The notes beneath the pieces are model-generated. The model had not been told where the DNA came from and ran no database searches. It saw nothing but the letters and a program-made list of their open reading frames with translations. Positions 48,815-57,287 of a stretch of DNA of 64,000 bases are shown here, piece by piece. The DNA comes from Ornithinimicrobium pratense (GTDB lineage Bacteria; Actinomycetota; Actinomycetes; Actinomycetales; Dermatophilaceae), in assembly GCF_008843165.1 (NCBI RefSeq), contig NZ_CP044427.1:62001-126000 (forward strand), read 5' to 3'. The position numbers and the translations under genes are program-made. Each line of letters opens with the position of its first letter. Within the stretch, counting starts at the first letter, position 1.

Positions 48815-50275
48815 ATGAGTCACACGGACGGAGCGAGGGGCATGGGCGGTCGACGCGCGTTGGTCACCGGGGCGACCGGCTACGTGGGCGGGCTCCTGGT
48901 GCCCAGGCTCCTGCAGGACGGCTGGTCTGTGCGGGTGCTCACCCGGGACGCTGGCCGGCTCCCCGGCGCCTGGCGGGACGACGTCGAGGTCGTGGAGGGG
49001 GACGCCCGCTCCCCGGACGACCTGGACCGCGCCCTCGGCCCGGACGGGGAGCAGGCCCTGGACGTCGCCTACTACCTGCTGCACAGCATGGACCGCGACG
49101 GGGACTTCGTGGCCCGCGACCGCCGTCTGGCCCGCAAGTTCGGGGCCGCCGCGCGCCGCGGCGAGGTGCGCCGCCTCGTCTACCTCTCCGGCCTGCACCC
49201 GGACGGCCCGCTGTCCGCCCACCTGGCCTCCCGCGTGGAGGTCGGGCGGATCCTGCTGGGCAGTGGCGTGCCCACGGCCGTGCTCCAGGCTGCCACGGTC
49301 ATCGGCGACGGGTCAGTCTCGTTCGAGATGCTGCGGCACCTCACCACCCGGTTGCCCGTCATGGTTGCCCCCAAATGGCTGCACAACCTGATCCAGCCGG
49401 TCGCCATCGACGACGTCCTGCACTACCTCGTGCGGGCGGCCGAGCTGCCCGCCGAGATCAACCGGGCCTTCGACATCGGCGGCCCCGACGTCCTGACCTA
49501 CGAGCAGATGATGCAGGTCTTCGCGCAGGAGACCGGCCAGCGGCGCCGGCTGATCGCGACCGTGCCGGTGCTCACCCCTCGTCTGGCCAGCCACTGGGTC
49601 GGCGTGGTCACCCCGGTCGACGCGGGGGTCGCCAAACCGCTCGTGGGATCGCTGGTGCACGAGGTGGTCTGCCGCGAGGACGACATCCTTACCCTGGTCG
49701 GCCCGCCCCCCGGGGGCCGGACGGCGTACCGGGACGCGGTGCGCGCAGCCATGGCGGAGGTGGCGCCGGACACCGCCCTGCGGCGGCTGCGCCAAGGTGT
49801 GGCGGCGGTCGTGGCCACCTCCGTCCTCGGCGGCCTGCTGACCGCGCCCGACAGCCGGTGGTACCGCTTGTTGGACAAACCTGCCTGGCAGCCCCCTGCC
49901 GGGGTCTTCCCCGTGGTGTGGACCGCGCTCTACGCCGACATCGCGGCGGTCTCTGCGCTCACTCTCGATGATCTGGACCGGCGAGCGGCGGGCGAGGGCG
50001 AGGGCGCCCGACGGGCGGGCCGGGAGCGGCGGGCCTACCAGCGCGCCCTCGGGCTCAACCTGGTCCTCAACGCCTCCTGGAGTGCCAGCTTCTTCCGGGC
50101 CCACCGCCCCGCTCTGGCGGTCGTGCACAGCGCGGCGCTCGCCGTCAGCGCCGCCGACCTCGCACGCCGCGCCGGGCGGGTGCGGGACACCAGGGGTTGG
50201 GCCCTGACCCCCTATGCGGCGTGGTGCGCCTTTGCCACCGTGCTCTCCGGCGAGCTCACCCGGCGCAACCGCTGA
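48815..50275 (+). CDS. Fusion: atypical SDR NAD(P)-binding protein and TspO/MBR domain
   Basis: A 486-residue two-domain protein. Residues 15-310 are an atypical SDR: VTGATGYVGGLLVPRLL (dinucleotide motif), YYLLHSMDRDGDF, RLVYLSGL and QPVAIDDVLHYLVRA. Residues about 325-486 resemble TspO/MBR, with WYRLLDKPAWQPPAGVFPVVWTALY, NLVLNASWSASFF and ALTPYAAWCAFATVLSGELTRRN, and four to five membrane helices. TspO binds porphyrins and is linked to light and redox control in bacteria. The fusion is not typical, and the DUF2867 domain usually after this SDR seems replaced by TspO. It converges on the MerR/B12 gene 17 bases away. Confidence 0.87.
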   Translation: MSHTDGARGMGGRRALVTGATGYVGGLLVPRLLQDGWSVRVLTRDAGRLPGAWRDDVEVVEGDARSPDDLDRALGPDGEQALDVAYYLLHSMDRDGDFVARDRRLARKFGAAARRGEVRRLVYLSGLHPDGPLSAHLASRVEVGRILLGSGVPTAVLQAATVIGDGSVSFEMLRHLTTRLPVMVAPKWLHNLIQPVAIDDVLHYLVRAAELPAEINRAFDIGGPDVLTYEQMMQVFAQETGQRRRLIATVPVLTPRLASHWVGVVTPVDAGVAKPLVGSLVHEVVCREDDILTLVGPPPGGRTAYRDAVRAAMAEVAPDTALRRLRQGVAAVVATSVLGGLLTAPDSRWYRLLDKPAWQPPAGVFPVVWTALYADIAAVSALTLDDLDRRAAGEGEGARRAGRERRAYQRALGLNLVLNASWSASFFRAHRPALAVVHSAALAVSAADLARRAGRVRDTRGWALTPYAAWCAFATVLSGELTRRNR

Positions 50276-50292
50276 CCCGGGGCGCCCGGCAC

Positions 50293-51264
50293 TCAGGCCT
50301 GCCGCCGGCGTTCTGCCAGGCGGCGGGCCACCTCGACCGGGTCACCCTCCAGCCGCGTGGCCCCCAAGCGGGCCGCGACCTCCGGTGTCGCGCCTGGGCC
50401 GGCGACGATCACCTGCGCCCTGCCCAGGGCGGCAGCGGTCTCGGGCAGCTCGGCCAGGTGGTCGGCGGCCTCGGCCAGCGGCTGCTCGCGCACCGCGGAC
50501 AGCACGACGAGGTCGGGCTCCAGCGCCTCCACGGCGGAGCCGAGGGTGGCCAGCGGGGTGTCGGCGCCAAGGTAGCGCACCCGCCAGCCGGTCCGGCCCA
50601 GCACTACGCCGAACGCGAGCAGCGCCAGGTCGTGCCGCTCGCCGGAGGGGCAGGCGAGGACGGCTATCGGACCGGTCCCGGCGTCCCAGGTCAGGCTGAG
50701 GCTGGACAGCCGGATGCGGATGAGGTTGCTGGCGAAGTGCTCCTGGGCGACGGTGAACCTCCCGGCCGCCCAGCGGTTGCCCGTCTCGTGCAGGACCGGC
50801 ATGACCAGGTGTGCGATGGCGCCCTCCACCCCGAGGTGCTCCAGGGCGACGTCGAGGATCGCCTGCGCGGCCGTGCCGTCGAACTCACCGATCGCCTGGA
50901 GCAGCCGCTCGCGAAGCCGGGAGACACCCGCATCGTGTAGTCCGTCACCGGCCCCATCGCGCTCGGTCTCGCTGGGGCTTGTGCTGTTGGTAGGGCTGAT
51001 CAGGTGCTCCAGCTCGGGCGGCAGTTCTCGCGAGGCGTGCAGCGCGGTCGCCGCCGCCTGGGCGGCTGGCATGCCCTCCTCGCGCAGCCGGGCGGTCTCC
51101 CGGACCCGCCACTCGTCCTGCGGTCCGTACAGGCGATACCCCCCTGCCGACCGGCCCGGGGTGAGCAGGCCGTAACGCCGCTCCCAGACGCGGAGCACGT
51201 GCACGCTTACCCCCGTACGGGTGGCCAGCTCTCCGATGCGCATCGTGGGTAGGGGCGTGGGCAT
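50293..51264 (-). CDS. MerR-family regulator with B12-binding domain (CarH/LitR-like photoreceptor)
   Basis: A 323-residue regulator. A MerR HTH (about 1-75) starts MRIGELATRTGVSVHVLRVWERRYGLL. The four-helix B12-binding-2 domain (about 115-190) has the W-x9-E-H motif (Trp near 163, Glu-His near 173-174: RWAAGRFTVAQEH). The cobalamin-binding Rossmann domain (about 190-323) has GERHDL with the probable lower-ligand His near 211. The Trp-to-His spacing of about 48 matches Thermus CarH (46). These are the motifs of adenosylcobalamin photoreceptors. ATG 51264 lies directly at the predicted transcription start. The neighbours fit light/redox functions. Confidence 0.9.
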   Translation of the reverse strand: MPTPLPTMRIGELATRTGVSVHVLRVWERRYGLLTPGRSAGGYRLYGPQDEWRVRETARLREEGMPAAQAAATALHASRELPPELEHLISPTNSTSPSETERDGAGDGLHDAGVSRLRERLLQAIGEFDGTAAQAILDVALEHLGVEGAIAHLVMPVLHETGNRWAAGRFTVAQEHFASNLIRIRLSSLSLTWDAGTGPIAVLACPSGERHDLALLAFGVVLGRTGWRVRYLGADTPLATLGSAVEALEPDLVVLSAVREQPLAEAADHLAELPETAAALGRAQVIVAGPGATPEVAARLGATRLEGDPVEVARRLAERRRQA

Positions 51265-51282
51265 GCGGCCACCCTACAACCG

Positions 51283-51335
51283 TGAACAAGCACTGGACAG
51301 AACACTGAAGAGAACACTAGACAGACATTAGACAG
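51283..51335. promoter_or_regulatory. CarH-like operator array and CarH promoter in the divergent region
   Basis: Five direct repeats of T-N-N-A-C-A type start at 51283 (TGAACA), 51294 (TGGACA), 51306 (TGAAGA, one mismatch), 51318 (TAGACA) and 51329 (TAGACA). Spacing is 11, 12, 12 and 11 bp. On the minus strand the 51294 repeat reads TGTCCA, a -35 candidate, with a 17-bp spacer and -10 TAGGGT (51276-51271) giving a start near 51264, the ATG. Bound CarH tetramers would thus cover their own promoter and lie before the DUF4397 gene. Confidence 0.6.
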
Positions 51336-51412
51336 GTATGCCATGCTCGGCATCAGAGCCGGAACCGCCGGACAGCTTCACCCAGGCCCCAAGGAAGCAC
51401 CGAGGAGAAACC

Positions 51413-52213
51413 ATGAAGCGCACCGCAGTTGCCCTCACCGGCGGGCTGGCTCTGGCCGTCACCGCCGCCGTCCCCGCACTGGCCGACAGTCACGAGTCCT
51501 CCGTCTCGGTGCTGCACGGGGTGCCGGGCCTGACCGTGGACGTCTATGTCAACGGGGAGGAGGCGATCCCGGACTTCGCGCCCGGGACCCTGACCGACCC
51601 GTTGACCCTGGCGGCCGGCAGCTACGACGTCGCCGTCTACCCCGACGGGTCCGACCCGGAGGCCGACGAGCCGGCCATCTCCGCCGAGGGCCTGGAGGTC
51701 CCCGGGGGCGCGAATCTGACCCTGGTGGCCCACCTGGCTGCCGACGGCACGCCCACCCTGGCGGCCTTCGCCAACGACACCAGCCAGCTCGAGGCGGGCG
51801 AGTCTCGCCTCACGGTCCGGCACACCGCGGCGGCCCCGGCGGTCGACGTGCGAGCCGGTGGCGAGGCGGTCATCCAGGCGCTGGAGAACCCGAACGAGCA
51901 AGTCCTGGAGCTGCCGGCGGGCACCGTCTCGGCCGACGTGGTCGCGGCCGGCACCGACACCGTCGTGCTCGGCCCTGCCGACCTTGCGCTCGCCGAGGGC
52001 ACCAACACCATCGTCTACGCCTGGGGCTCGCTGGACGACGACACCCTGGACCTCGCGGTCCAGACCATCGACGGGCTGCACGGCGACCCGGGCGGCGTCC
52101 CCGGCGGTGAGGCTGGCCTCATGGGCAGCGGCTCCACCGTCCTGTGGGTGCTCGCCGCCGCGGGTGCGGCAGGCGTCGCGCTGGCCAGCCGCCGGCTCGC
52201 TACGCACCAGTGA
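51413..52213 (+). CDS. DUF4397 domain cell-surface protein
   Basis: A 266-residue exported protein. The signal peptide is MKRTAVALTGGLALAVTAAV (cleavage near PALADS), followed by two DUF4397 domains (about 30-125 and 130-220: VSVLHGVPGLTVDVYVNG and TVRHTAAAPAVDV). The C-terminus has a transmembrane helix (STVLWVLAAAGAAGVALASRR) but no LPXTG motif. A ribosome site, GAGGAGA, lies at 51402-51408. The CarH-like array is in its upstream region. A sortase follows 149 bases downstream. Confidence 0.88.
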   Translation: MKRTAVALTGGLALAVTAAVPALADSHESSVSVLHGVPGLTVDVYVNGEEAIPDFAPGTLTDPLTLAAGSYDVAVYPDGSDPEADEPAISAEGLEVPGGANLTLVAHLAADGTPTLAAFANDTSQLEAGESRLTVRHTAAAPAVDVRAGGEAVIQALENPNEQVLELPAGTVSADVVAAGTDTVVLGPADLALAEGTNTIVYAWGSLDDDTLDLAVQTIDGLHGDPGGVPGGEAGLMGSGSTVLWVLAAAGAAGVALASRRLATHQ

Positions 52214-52362
52214 CGAGGCAGGATGACGTCACCAGCCTGAGGTTGCGGTGGTCGCCATCCGGCGTCGACCCGACCAGGCCCGGGTGGGCTGCCCGGACTC
52301 ACACCGGGAGGCCGCCGGGGGGAACGATCCCCTCGGCGGCCCGGTGACGAAGGAGGTGCCAG

Positions 52363-53157
52363 ATGGCTGACGAGCGGACGCATGGGCGACGCCGGCTGTG
52401 GTGGGCGGTGCTGGCGGGCGGGTACGCGCTCCTCGTCGCCGCGGTCGTGCTGGCCCTCGCGACCAGAACCCCCGCCGACTTCACCGAGAACCCGTCGGCG
52501 GACGGGCCCGCGGTGAACGCCCTGGCGGCCCTCGATGATGGCACCGCCGCGACAGCTGCGCCGCAGGGCGCCACGGACCCCGACGAGCTGGCCGGGAGGG
52601 TGGGGCTGAACCGCGCCGTGGCGCCGGCGAGCACCCGCACGGTGCCGTTGGTGCCCGAGGAGGCCCGACGGCCCGCCACGGCCCCGGAGCGGACCGCGAC
52701 CACGGCGCCGGTCGGCCTGGAGATCCCGGCCGTGGACATCACCGTCGACGTGGTCCCGGTGGGGGTGGACGTCGATGGGCAGATGGAGATCCCGGCCAGC
52801 GGCTTCGACGTGGGCTGGTACCGCTACGGTGCAGCCCCCGGCGAGGGGGAGGGGTCCGCGGTGCTGGCCAGTCACGTCGACACCCTCGCCGCGGGCAAGG
52901 GCGTGCTGGCCCGGCTCACCGACCTGCGGGCCGGTGATCTCGTCTCGGTCACCCTGGAGGACGGCAGCGCGGTGGACTACCAGGTCACCGGCCGTCGCAC
53001 GGTGCCCAAGGCCGAGCTCGACGTCGGGATGCTGTTCGACCGGTCCGGGCCAGCGCAGTTGCGTCTGGTGACCTGCGGCGGGCCCTGGCAGCCGGAGCGC
53101 TCCGGCTACCGCGACAACGTCATCGTCACCGCCGCGCCGGTGCCCGCGGCGTCGTGA
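52363..53157 (+). CDS. Class F sortase
   Basis: A 264-residue sortase. One N-terminal helix (about 13-33) is followed by an extended Ala/Thr/Pro linker and a catalytic domain (about 110-264). The catalytic His lies in LASHVDTL, the Cys in RLVTCGGPW, and the Arg may be within PERSGYRDN. DUF4397 proteins with a sortase are a recurrent pair in actinobacteria, but the upstream DUF4397 protein lacks a sorting motif. The stop overlaps the CPBP start. Confidence 0.88.
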   Translation: MADERTHGRRRLWWAVLAGGYALLVAAVVLALATRTPADFTENPSADGPAVNALAALDDGTAATAAPQGATDPDELAGRVGLNRAVAPASTRTVPLVPEEARRPATAPERTATTAPVGLEIPAVDITVDVVPVGVDVDGQMEIPASGFDVGWYRYGAAPGEGEGSAVLASHVDTLAAGKGVLARLTDLRAGDLVSVTLEDGSAVDYQVTGRRTVPKAELDVGMLFDRSGPAQLRLVTCGGPWQPERSGYRDNVIVTAAPVPAAS

Positions 53158-53960
53158 CGCGGCGGCGAGACCGCTCGAGCCGCCTCAAGGGCGGGGGCAC
53201 GGCATACCGTGAGGGTGTGGACGGACGCGGGCTGCGGAGGGACGAGCTGCGCCACTTCCTGGACGCGGCCCTGGTCCGCAAGGTGCCCCGCGACAACCGT
53301 GACACCCCGGTGGCTCTGCGGCGGCGCCGCATCGTCTGCGCCTTGACCCTGGTCGTCGGGGCGGTGATCCTGGGGGTCGGGCTCAACGTGCCCCCGGGGG
53401 AGCCTCTCTTCCTGCTGCTCACCGGGCTGCTCGCGCTGGTCTGGTTAGGGGGAGCGGTGCTGGCGGGTCGGATGCACCTGGGGCGGGCCTGGACCCGGGA
53501 TGGTCGCCTGGCGAGGCCGCTGGTGCAGTCGCTGGCGCTGGGCCTGCTCGCCGTGGGGGTCTTCTGCGCCGGCGCCGTCGTCGTCGCCCAGGTGCCGATG
53601 CTGCGCGACCCGGTCAACGCGGTGCTCGACCACGCACGCTCCGCGCCCCTGCCGGTCATCGTCCTCATCACGCTGGTCAACGGGCTGGCGGAGGAGGTGT
53701 TCTTCCGCGGGGCGCTCTACGCCGCAGTCACCCGTCGGCCGGTGCTGGTCACGACCGTGCTCTACACCCTGGTCACCGCGGCCACCGGCAACCTCATGCT
53801 CGTCTTCGCGGCGGCCCTGCTGGGGGTGCTCGTCGGGGCGCAGCGCCGGGTGACCGGTGGCGTGCTGGGCCCGATGGTCACCCATGTGACCTGGTCGGTG
53901 TCGATGCTGCTACTGCTGCCGCCGCTGCTGACTGCGCTCGGCTCAGCGCCGGTCGGCTAG
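53154..53960 (+). CDS. CPBP family intramembrane metalloprotease
   Basis: A 268-residue polytopic protein with about six to seven hydrophobic segments. The CPBP (CAAX/bacteriocin-processing) motifs EEVFFRG (about residue 178) and FAAALLGVLVG, followed by a C-terminal HVTWS, are present. GTG 53154 overlaps the sortase stop; GTG 53217 is also possible. The stop overlaps the convergent FAD oxidoreductase gene by four bases. Substrate unknown. Confidence 0.88.
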   Translation: MTRRRDRSSRLKGGGTAYREGVDGRGLRRDELRHFLDAALVRKVPRDNRDTPVALRRRRIVCALTLVVGAVILGVGLNVPPGEPLFLLLTGLLALVWLGGAVLAGRMHLGRAWTRDGRLARPLVQSLALGLLAVGVFCAGAVVVAQVPMLRDPVNAVLDHARSAPLPVIVLITLVNGLAEEVFFRGALYAAVTRRPVLVTTVLYTLVTAATGNLMLVFAAALLGVLVGAQRRVTGGVLGPMVTHVTWSVSMLLLLPPLLTALGSAPVG

Positions 53961-55213
53961 GCCCCGGCCGGGGTGGCGGCCCCAATCCGGGCCAACCAGC
54001 CGTCCGCCGCTCGCCGGCCGCTGACCATGGCGCCCTGCACTGACGCGGTGTCGACGTGGTCGCCGGCCAGGATCAGACCCGTCTCGACCTCGAGGGCGGA
54101 GCGGTTGGTGAACGGTGCCGGCTGCTCGGGCTGGGCGTAGGGGATGTCGTGGCGGCGCACCAGCTCCCAGCGGGAGGTGTCAGTGGCGTAGATCTGGCTC
54201 AGGTGGGTGAGCACATCCGCGTCGGCCACCGGGTCCTGCCCCGGCCGCAGCAGGGACGAGGCCTGCACCAGGTGCCGTCCGACGGGGGCGTAACTGGAAG
54301 CGACGTTGGAGATGACCGCCGTGGTCAGCACGGGCCCCTGGCGGTCGCACTGGTCCAGCACGATCGTCTTCAGGTCCGTCGGGGCCTCGTCCATGGCGTA
54401 CCAGTGGGTGGTCACGCCCTTGCCGGCCGGAGCGGGCCGGCCGGTCAGCTGCTCGACGGTTACCGGGTCGGTGGCCACGACGACCAGCCCGGCCTCGATC
54501 GTCTCCCCGCCGGCGGTGCGCACCCGGCCTCCCACGGCCTCCACGACGGGGGTGTTCAGCTCCACCGGGGTGTGCAGGGCCGCCGCCAGCTGCTCGGGCA
54601 GCTGCTGCATCCCCTGGGCCGGTAGCGAGGGGGTGCCCTTGAGGAACTTGCGGGCGAGCAGGAGCGCGAAGGCGTTGGAGGTCCGTCCCTCGTCCTCCAG
54701 CAGCACCCCGGCGAGGAAGCCGGCAACCACCTTGCGCAGCGGGCCGCTCAGGCCGGCCTGGTCGAGCGCCTCGCGGATGGTCATGTCACCCTCCCCGGTG
54801 ACGATGTACTCCTCGCGCATGCCGGGGGCGAACCAGCGGGCCAGCGCCGCCAGGCTCGCGGGGTGCAGCTTGCCCGACGCGAAGGTCTGGCGGAGCAGCT
54901 GGGGCTCGCGGCGCACGTCGGCCAGGATGACCAGATCACCGTGCCGAGGGCTGCGGCAGGCGACCGCGTTGGTGAACGGCTGCAGGTCGAGGGCGTCCAC
55001 GTCCGCGACCGCCTTGATCATCGGGTAGGCGGGGTTGAGCACATGGAAGCCCCAGTCGACCAGGAAGCCGTCGACGCGGTCGGTGCGCACCCGGCCTCCT
55101 ACGGCGTCGGAGGCCTCCAGGACACGGACCGGCACACCCGCCTCCTGCAGGGTGAGGGCACAGGTGAGGCCGGCCATACCGGCTCCGACGACGACGACTT
55201 CGGCTCCAGGCAT
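53957..55213 (-). CDS. FAD-dependent amine oxidase-like / phytoene desaturase-like oxidoreductase
   Basis: A 418-residue flavoprotein. The N-terminal FAD motif is VVVVGAGMAGLTCALTLQEAG followed by EASDAVGGRVRT, and the C-terminal motif is GLILAGDHVDTASVQGAMVSGRRAAD. This is the NAD(P)-binding/amine oxidase superfamily, often annotated as a carotenoid or protoporphyrinogen-like oxidoreductase; the exact substrate is unknown. It starts 95 bases after the response regulator gene and is near the CarH-like region. Light regulation is a guess. Confidence 0.86.
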   Translation of the reverse strand: MPGAEVVVVGAGMAGLTCALTLQEAGVPVRVLEASDAVGGRVRTDRVDGFLVDWGFHVLNPAYPMIKAVADVDALDLQPFTNAVACRSPRHGDLVILADVRREPQLLRQTFASGKLHPASLAALARWFAPGMREEYIVTGEGDMTIREALDQAGLSGPLRKVVAGFLAGVLLEDEGRTSNAFALLLARKFLKGTPSLPAQGMQQLPEQLAAALHTPVELNTPVVEAVGGRVRTAGGETIEAGLVVVATDPVTVEQLTGRPAPAGKGVTTHWYAMDEAPTDLKTIVLDQCDRQGPVLTTAVISNVASSYAPVGRHLVQASSLLRPGQDPVADADVLTHLSQIYATDTSRWELVRRHDIPYAQPEQPAPFTNRSALEVETGLILAGDHVDTASVQGAMVSGRRAADGWLARIGAATPAGA

Positions 55214-55307
55214 GGGGCACAGCCTAGGCGGGGATCGGTGTTCCGTCTTGTCGGCTGCCGCCGGGGGGCCCGCTAAGCCCAGGTCGAGATCCGGCCCGCT
55301 GGTGCCG

Positions 55308-55949
55308 TCAGCGCAGCTCGCGGTGGTGGTCGGGGAGCATGCCGTGCTCCATGCCCCAGCGCACGGCCTGGCTGCGCCGGGTGACGCCGATCTTGCGGTA
55401 GGTGGTGCGAATGTAGGACTTCACCGTGTTGATCGACAGGTAGGCGCGCGTGGCGATGTTCTCGTTGGTCATGCCCTGGGTGATCAGCGCCAGGATCTCC
55501 GCCTCGCGTGCCGACAGACCGTGCTGCTTCCCGGGCCAATGGCCGGTGAGCGGCTCTCCGGCCGGCTTGGACGCAGGGATGAGCGTGACGACCTCACCGG
55601 CCGCGATCCGCTCGATCGCGGACACCAGATCCTCGGCGGCGGTGGACTTGTCCACGTAGCCGGCGCAGCCCCGGTCCAGGGCCTGCCGCACCAGCTCGGG
55701 CTGGGCGTTCCAGGAGTACACGACGATCCGCCCGTTGGTGGGGTTGCTGGCCAGCCGGGCGATGTCCTCGGAGTCGGCCTGGTTCTGGGCGAAGGTGTCG
55801 TAGAGGGTGACGTCCACCGGGGTGATCGTGGCAGTGTCGAGGTTGAGCTCGACCACCTGCACCCGATCGGCGAAGGGGGCCAGCATCGCCTCCAGGCCGT
55901 GCACGACCACGTCGTAGTCATCGCGCAGGGCCACGGTCACGGGGTTCAC
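55308..55949 (-). CDS. Orphan response regulator, LuxR type
   Basis: A 213-residue regulator. The receiver (about 1-120) has the acidic ALRDDYDVV and phosphoacceptor Asp in TLYDTFAQ, and Lys in GYVDKS. The LuxR HTH (about 145-205) reads LSAREAEILALITQGMTNENIA. No histidine kinase is adjacent. It lies upstream of the FAD oxidoreductase in the same direction, 94 bases away, and may regulate it. Confidence 0.91.
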   Translation of the reverse strand: MNPVTVALRDDYDVVVHGLEAMLAPFADRVQVVELNLDTATITPVDVTLYDTFAQNQADSEDIARLASNPTNGRIVVYSWNAQPELVRQALDRGCAGYVDKSTAAEDLVSAIERIAAGEVVTLIPASKPAGEPLTGHWPGKQHGLSAREAEILALITQGMTNENIATRAYLSINTVKSYIRTTYRKIGVTRRSQAVRWGMEHGMLPDHHRELR

Positions 55950-56132
55950 ACCCGAATCCTAACCGTCTCCCTCGGGAGGATGCCTCGAGCCGGACGCCGC
56001 AGGGTACGCTTCGGGTGGACCCGAGTGGGGTCGCGACGGACACTGATCATCCACCGGGTCTCCCCGGTTGGCGGTGCTCCTGTCCTCCCTCTGCAGGGGC
56101 ATCATCGTCGTCGGGGCAGAGATGGGAGCGTC

Positions 56133-57287
56133 GTGCACGTCGTGGTCATCGCGCACACGCGCCACCCGATCAGCCAGCCCTTCGCCGGTGGCCTGGAGTC
56201 GTTGACCTGGCACCTCGTCCACGGGCTCGTGGACCGCGGTCACCGGGTCAGCGTCTTCGCCGCCCGGGGCACCGAGCCCATCCCGGGGGTGGAGCACCTG
56301 TGGCCGGAGGAGCTGGAGCTCTCGCCGGCTGCCCGCCAGGACGTCTCGATGCCCGAGGAGGGCTCGATGCAACGGCACCACGCCTACCTGCGGCTCATGC
56401 TCTCCCTCGCCGCGCGGCGCGACGTCGACATCGTCAACAATCACTCGCTGCACTACCTGCCGACCGCGATGGCTCCCACCCTGCCCATCCCCACCGTGCT
56501 GACGCTGCACACCCCGCCCACCCCCTGGCTGGAGTCGGCACTGGCCAGCGCCCGGGGCCTTCCCGGCCCACCGGTGCACGCCAGCGCGGTCAGCCGCCAC
56601 ACGGCGCGCGCGTGGGCGCACCTGTTGCCGGCCCAGGTCGTCGCCAACGGCGTCGACACAGGGACGTGGCGCCCGGGCCCGGGTGGGGAGCGGTTGGTCT
56701 GGTCGGGCCGGATCGTGCCCGAGAAGGCCCCGCACCTGGCGGCGCGGATAGCCCGGGCCGCCGGGCTACCGCTCGTCCTGGCCGGCCCTGTCTCGGACGA
56801 GGCTTACTTCCGTGAGGTCCTGGAACCCCTCTGTGGGCCGGAGGTGGAGTACGCCGGTCACCTGCGCGCCCCCGACCTCGCCGAGCTCGTGGGGCAGAGC
56901 GCGGCAGCGCTGGTGACACCGGCCTGGGACGAGCCCTACGGCCTGGTCGCGGCCGAAGCACTCGCCTGCGGCACGCCCGTGCTCGCGCTGGCCCGGGGCG
57001 GCCTGCCCGAGGTCGTGGGTCCCGACGTGGGCCGGCTCGTGCCCGTGCCGGACGGCGCGGGGACCGAGGACGAGGTCGTCGCCCGCGGCGCTGCCCTGCT
57101 GCCGCAGGTGCTGGCCCTGTCGCGTCAGGACTGCCGCAGCTATGCCGTCGCCCACCACTCCCTGGACCGCATGGTCGACGACTACGTGCGGCTGTACGAG
57201 CATATTGCCGAGGCCGGGCCCGCCCGCCCGGGCGGGCGGCCAATGGGGCGAAAGGTCCGCCGCGTGCCCGCCTGGGGGGTGGCATGA
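56133..57287 (+). CDS. Glycosyltransferase family 4
   Basis: A 384-residue GT-B glycosyltransferase. The start is GTG 56133 (VHVVVIAHTRHPISQPFAGGLES), which fits the family; the frame extends farther upstream without homology. The donor-binding C-domain shows VWSGRIVPEKAPHL, TPAWDEPYGLVAAEALACGTPVLALARGG and VGRLV. Donor and acceptor are unknown. It opens an operon of overlapping genes to 63651. The end overlaps the next gene (ATGA). Confidence 0.91.
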   Translation: MHVVVIAHTRHPISQPFAGGLESLTWHLVHGLVDRGHRVSVFAARGTEPIPGVEHLWPEELELSPAARQDVSMPEEGSMQRHHAYLRLMLSLAARRDVDIVNNHSLHYLPTAMAPTLPIPTVLTLHTPPTPWLESALASARGLPGPPVHASAVSRHTARAWAHLLPAQVVANGVDTGTWRPGPGGERLVWSGRIVPEKAPHLAARIARAAGLPLVLAGPVSDEAYFREVLEPLCGPEVEYAGHLRAPDLAELVGQSAAALVTPAWDEPYGLVAAEALACGTPVLALARGGLPEVVGPDVGRLVPVPDGAGTEDEVVARGAALLPQVLALSRQDCRSYAVAHHSLDRMVDDYVRLYEHIAEAGPARPGGRPMGRKVRRVPAWGVA

